The notes under the pieces were generated by a model that saw only the letters and a program-made list of their open reading frames with translations, had not been told where the DNA came from and did no database searches. A program made the translations under genes and the position numbers. From contig JAQBVH010000293.1 of assembly GCA_027623615.1 (NCBI GenBank), positions 1 through 5,258 of the forward strand: a stretch of 5,258 nucleotides of DNA. Direction: 5' to 3'. This DNA is from Planctomycetota bacterium (GTDB lineage: Bacteria > Planctomycetota > UBA1135 > GCA-002686595). Positions within the stretch are counted from its first letter, which is position 1, and each line of letters starts with the position of its first letter. Below, one piece after another: positions 4,467-5,258 of the stretch.

Positions 4467-5258
4467 GTGGGCAAGTCCATCGACGACTACCGGGACAAGC
4501 GGGACTTCGGGCGCAGCCCCGAGCCGCCCCCGGGCGAGGGCGACCGACGCGGGCCGCCGGTGTTCATCGTGCACCGACACGAGGCGCGCCGCCTGCACTA
4601 CGACCTGCGGGTCGAGATGGACGGCGTGCTGCGCTCGTGGGCGGTTCCGAAGGGGTTCAGCTTCGATCCCTCGGTCAAGCACCTCGCCGTGCGCACCGAG
4701 GATCACCCGCTCGAGTACGAGGACTTCGAGGGTCTGATTCCTCCGGGCGAATACGGCGCGGGGGCCATGACGATCTGGGACAAGGGCCGCTACGAGCTGC
4801 TCTACGCCGAGAACGGCGCCGCGGCGGTCGCGTCCGGCGAGGTCAAGCTGCGCCTCTACGGGCGTCGCCTGCGCGGCGAGTTCCACCTGGTCAAGACGAA
4901 CCAGGGCAAGGACAGCTGGCTGATCTTCAAGTCGAAGGACACCTTCGCGGGTCCGGCGCGGGACAGCGTGCTCGGCTTCGACCCCGAGGACGCCCCCGAG
5001 GCCGAGCTGCCCGCGCGCCAGAAGCTCATGCAGCCCGCCGGCGAGGAGGCGCCCTTCTCCGATCCCGAGTGGCTGTTCGAGGCCGAGCTCGCAGGCCTGC
5101 GCGTCCTCGCCGAGCTGAGCGACTCGGGCCCCAAGCTGCGCGGCCGCAAGTCCATCCCCGCCGAGGTCGCGCGCGGCCTCGACCGACTACGCGCCGAGCG
5201 CGCGCTGCTCGACGGCGTGCTCGTCGCGACGGACGAGCACGGACGCCCGAACCGCGCG
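4467..5258 (+). CDS. LigD-like protein: intact 3'-phosphoesterase domain plus degenerate ATP-dependent ligase domain, 3' end cut by window edge
   Basis: 264 codons are visible and the frame is open at the right edge. An in-frame TAG at 4431-4433 and the absence of other starts fix GTG 4467 as the start. Residues 1-165 form the LigD 3'-phosphoesterase domain, which trims 3'-phosphates and ribonucleotides from DNA ends in bacterial non-homologous end joining. RDF (12-14), then HEARRLHYDLR (38-48) and EDHPLEY (78-84) supply His38, His44, Asp46, Arg48, His80 and Tyr84, matching His42, His48, Asp50, Arg52, His84 and Tyr88 of Pseudomonas LigD. A linker leads at about 183 into a ligase-type nucleotidyltransferase domain. 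There the motif that should read ExKxDGxR reads EAELAGLR (205-212), so Glu207 replaces the adenylated lysine and Ala209 the aspartate. The expected LLDGE reads LLDGV (247-251). The phosphoesterase call is strong; loss of ligase activity is inferred. No Ku gene is visible in the window. Confidence 0.9.
   Translation, partial: MGKSIDDYRDKRDFGRSPEPPPGEGDRRGPPVFIVHRHEARRLHYDLRVEMDGVLRSWAVPKGFSFDPSVKHLAVRTEDHPLEYEDFEGLIPPGEYGAGAMTIWDKGRYELLYAENGAAAVASGEVKLRLYGRRLRGEFHLVKTNQGKDSWLIFKSKDTFAGPARDSVLGFDPEDAPEAELPARQKLMQPAGEEAPFSDPEWLFEAELAGLRVLAELSDSGPKLRGRKSIPAEVARGLDRLRAERALLDGVLVATDEHGRPNRA

Noticed and set aside
3975..4886. Long minus-strand open frame (303 codons)
   Set aside because: It runs antisense through the GNAT gene, the terminator and the phosphoesterase domain, all better supported. 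Its product has no recognisable motifs and is typical of GC-rich shadow frames.

Overview
The window is a GC-rich (roughly two thirds G+C), tightly packed bacterial chromosomal segment. It carries five protein genes, two of them cut by the window edges, plus one possible small peptide gene and two informative intergenic regions. All four stop codons seen on recognised genes are TGA. Three gene starts lack a well-placed Shine-Dalgarno sequence. Upstream of two transcription units a TANNNT box lies 6-8 bases before a GTG, the arrangement expected for leaderless or near-leaderless transcripts. This suits a high-GC lineage such as Actinomycetota (Thermoleophilia-like), Myxococcota or Planctomycetota. 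I cannot decide among these by reading alone. No mobile element, CRISPR array, rRNA or tRNA was found.

Layout. (1) Positions 2-841, plus strand: the C-terminal part of a radical-SAM RNA methyltransferase of the RlmN/Cfr superfamily, truncated by the left edge. (2) Positions 3031-846, minus strand: a two-gene operon. A complete bacterial-type prolyl-tRNA synthetase (proS) overlaps by GTGA a GNAT acetyltransferase resembling AAC(6')-I aminoglycoside acetyltransferases. It converges on gene 1, and the two stop codons sit inside one 10-bp perfect palindrome. (3) Positions 3032-3349: a divergent intergenic region with a 30-bp near-perfect inverted repeat and a -10-like box. (4) Positions 3350-4242, plus strand: a possible 28-residue ORF with its own GGAGG, overlapping by TGATG a two-part GNAT-family protein of 268 residues. 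(5) Positions 4243-4466: an intergenic region ending in a strong hairpin terminator, with a TATGAT box and three CU-rich repeats that together suggest a small RNA. (6) Positions 4467-5258, plus strand: the start of a LigD-like protein, cut by the right edge. Its 3'-phosphoesterase domain looks intact, but its ligase adenylation site appears to have lost the catalytic lysine.

Two of the genes concern translation (an RNA methyltransferase and a tRNA synthetase), two are acetyltransferases, and one is DNA end-processing. Apart from the overlapping proS-acetyltransferase pair, nothing shows that they form one pathway. The items most worth following are the LigD-like protein with a decayed ligase active site, the candidate CU-rich small RNA, and the 30-bp inverted repeat with the short overlapping ORF downstream of it. 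I did not find a clear multi-gene novel system.
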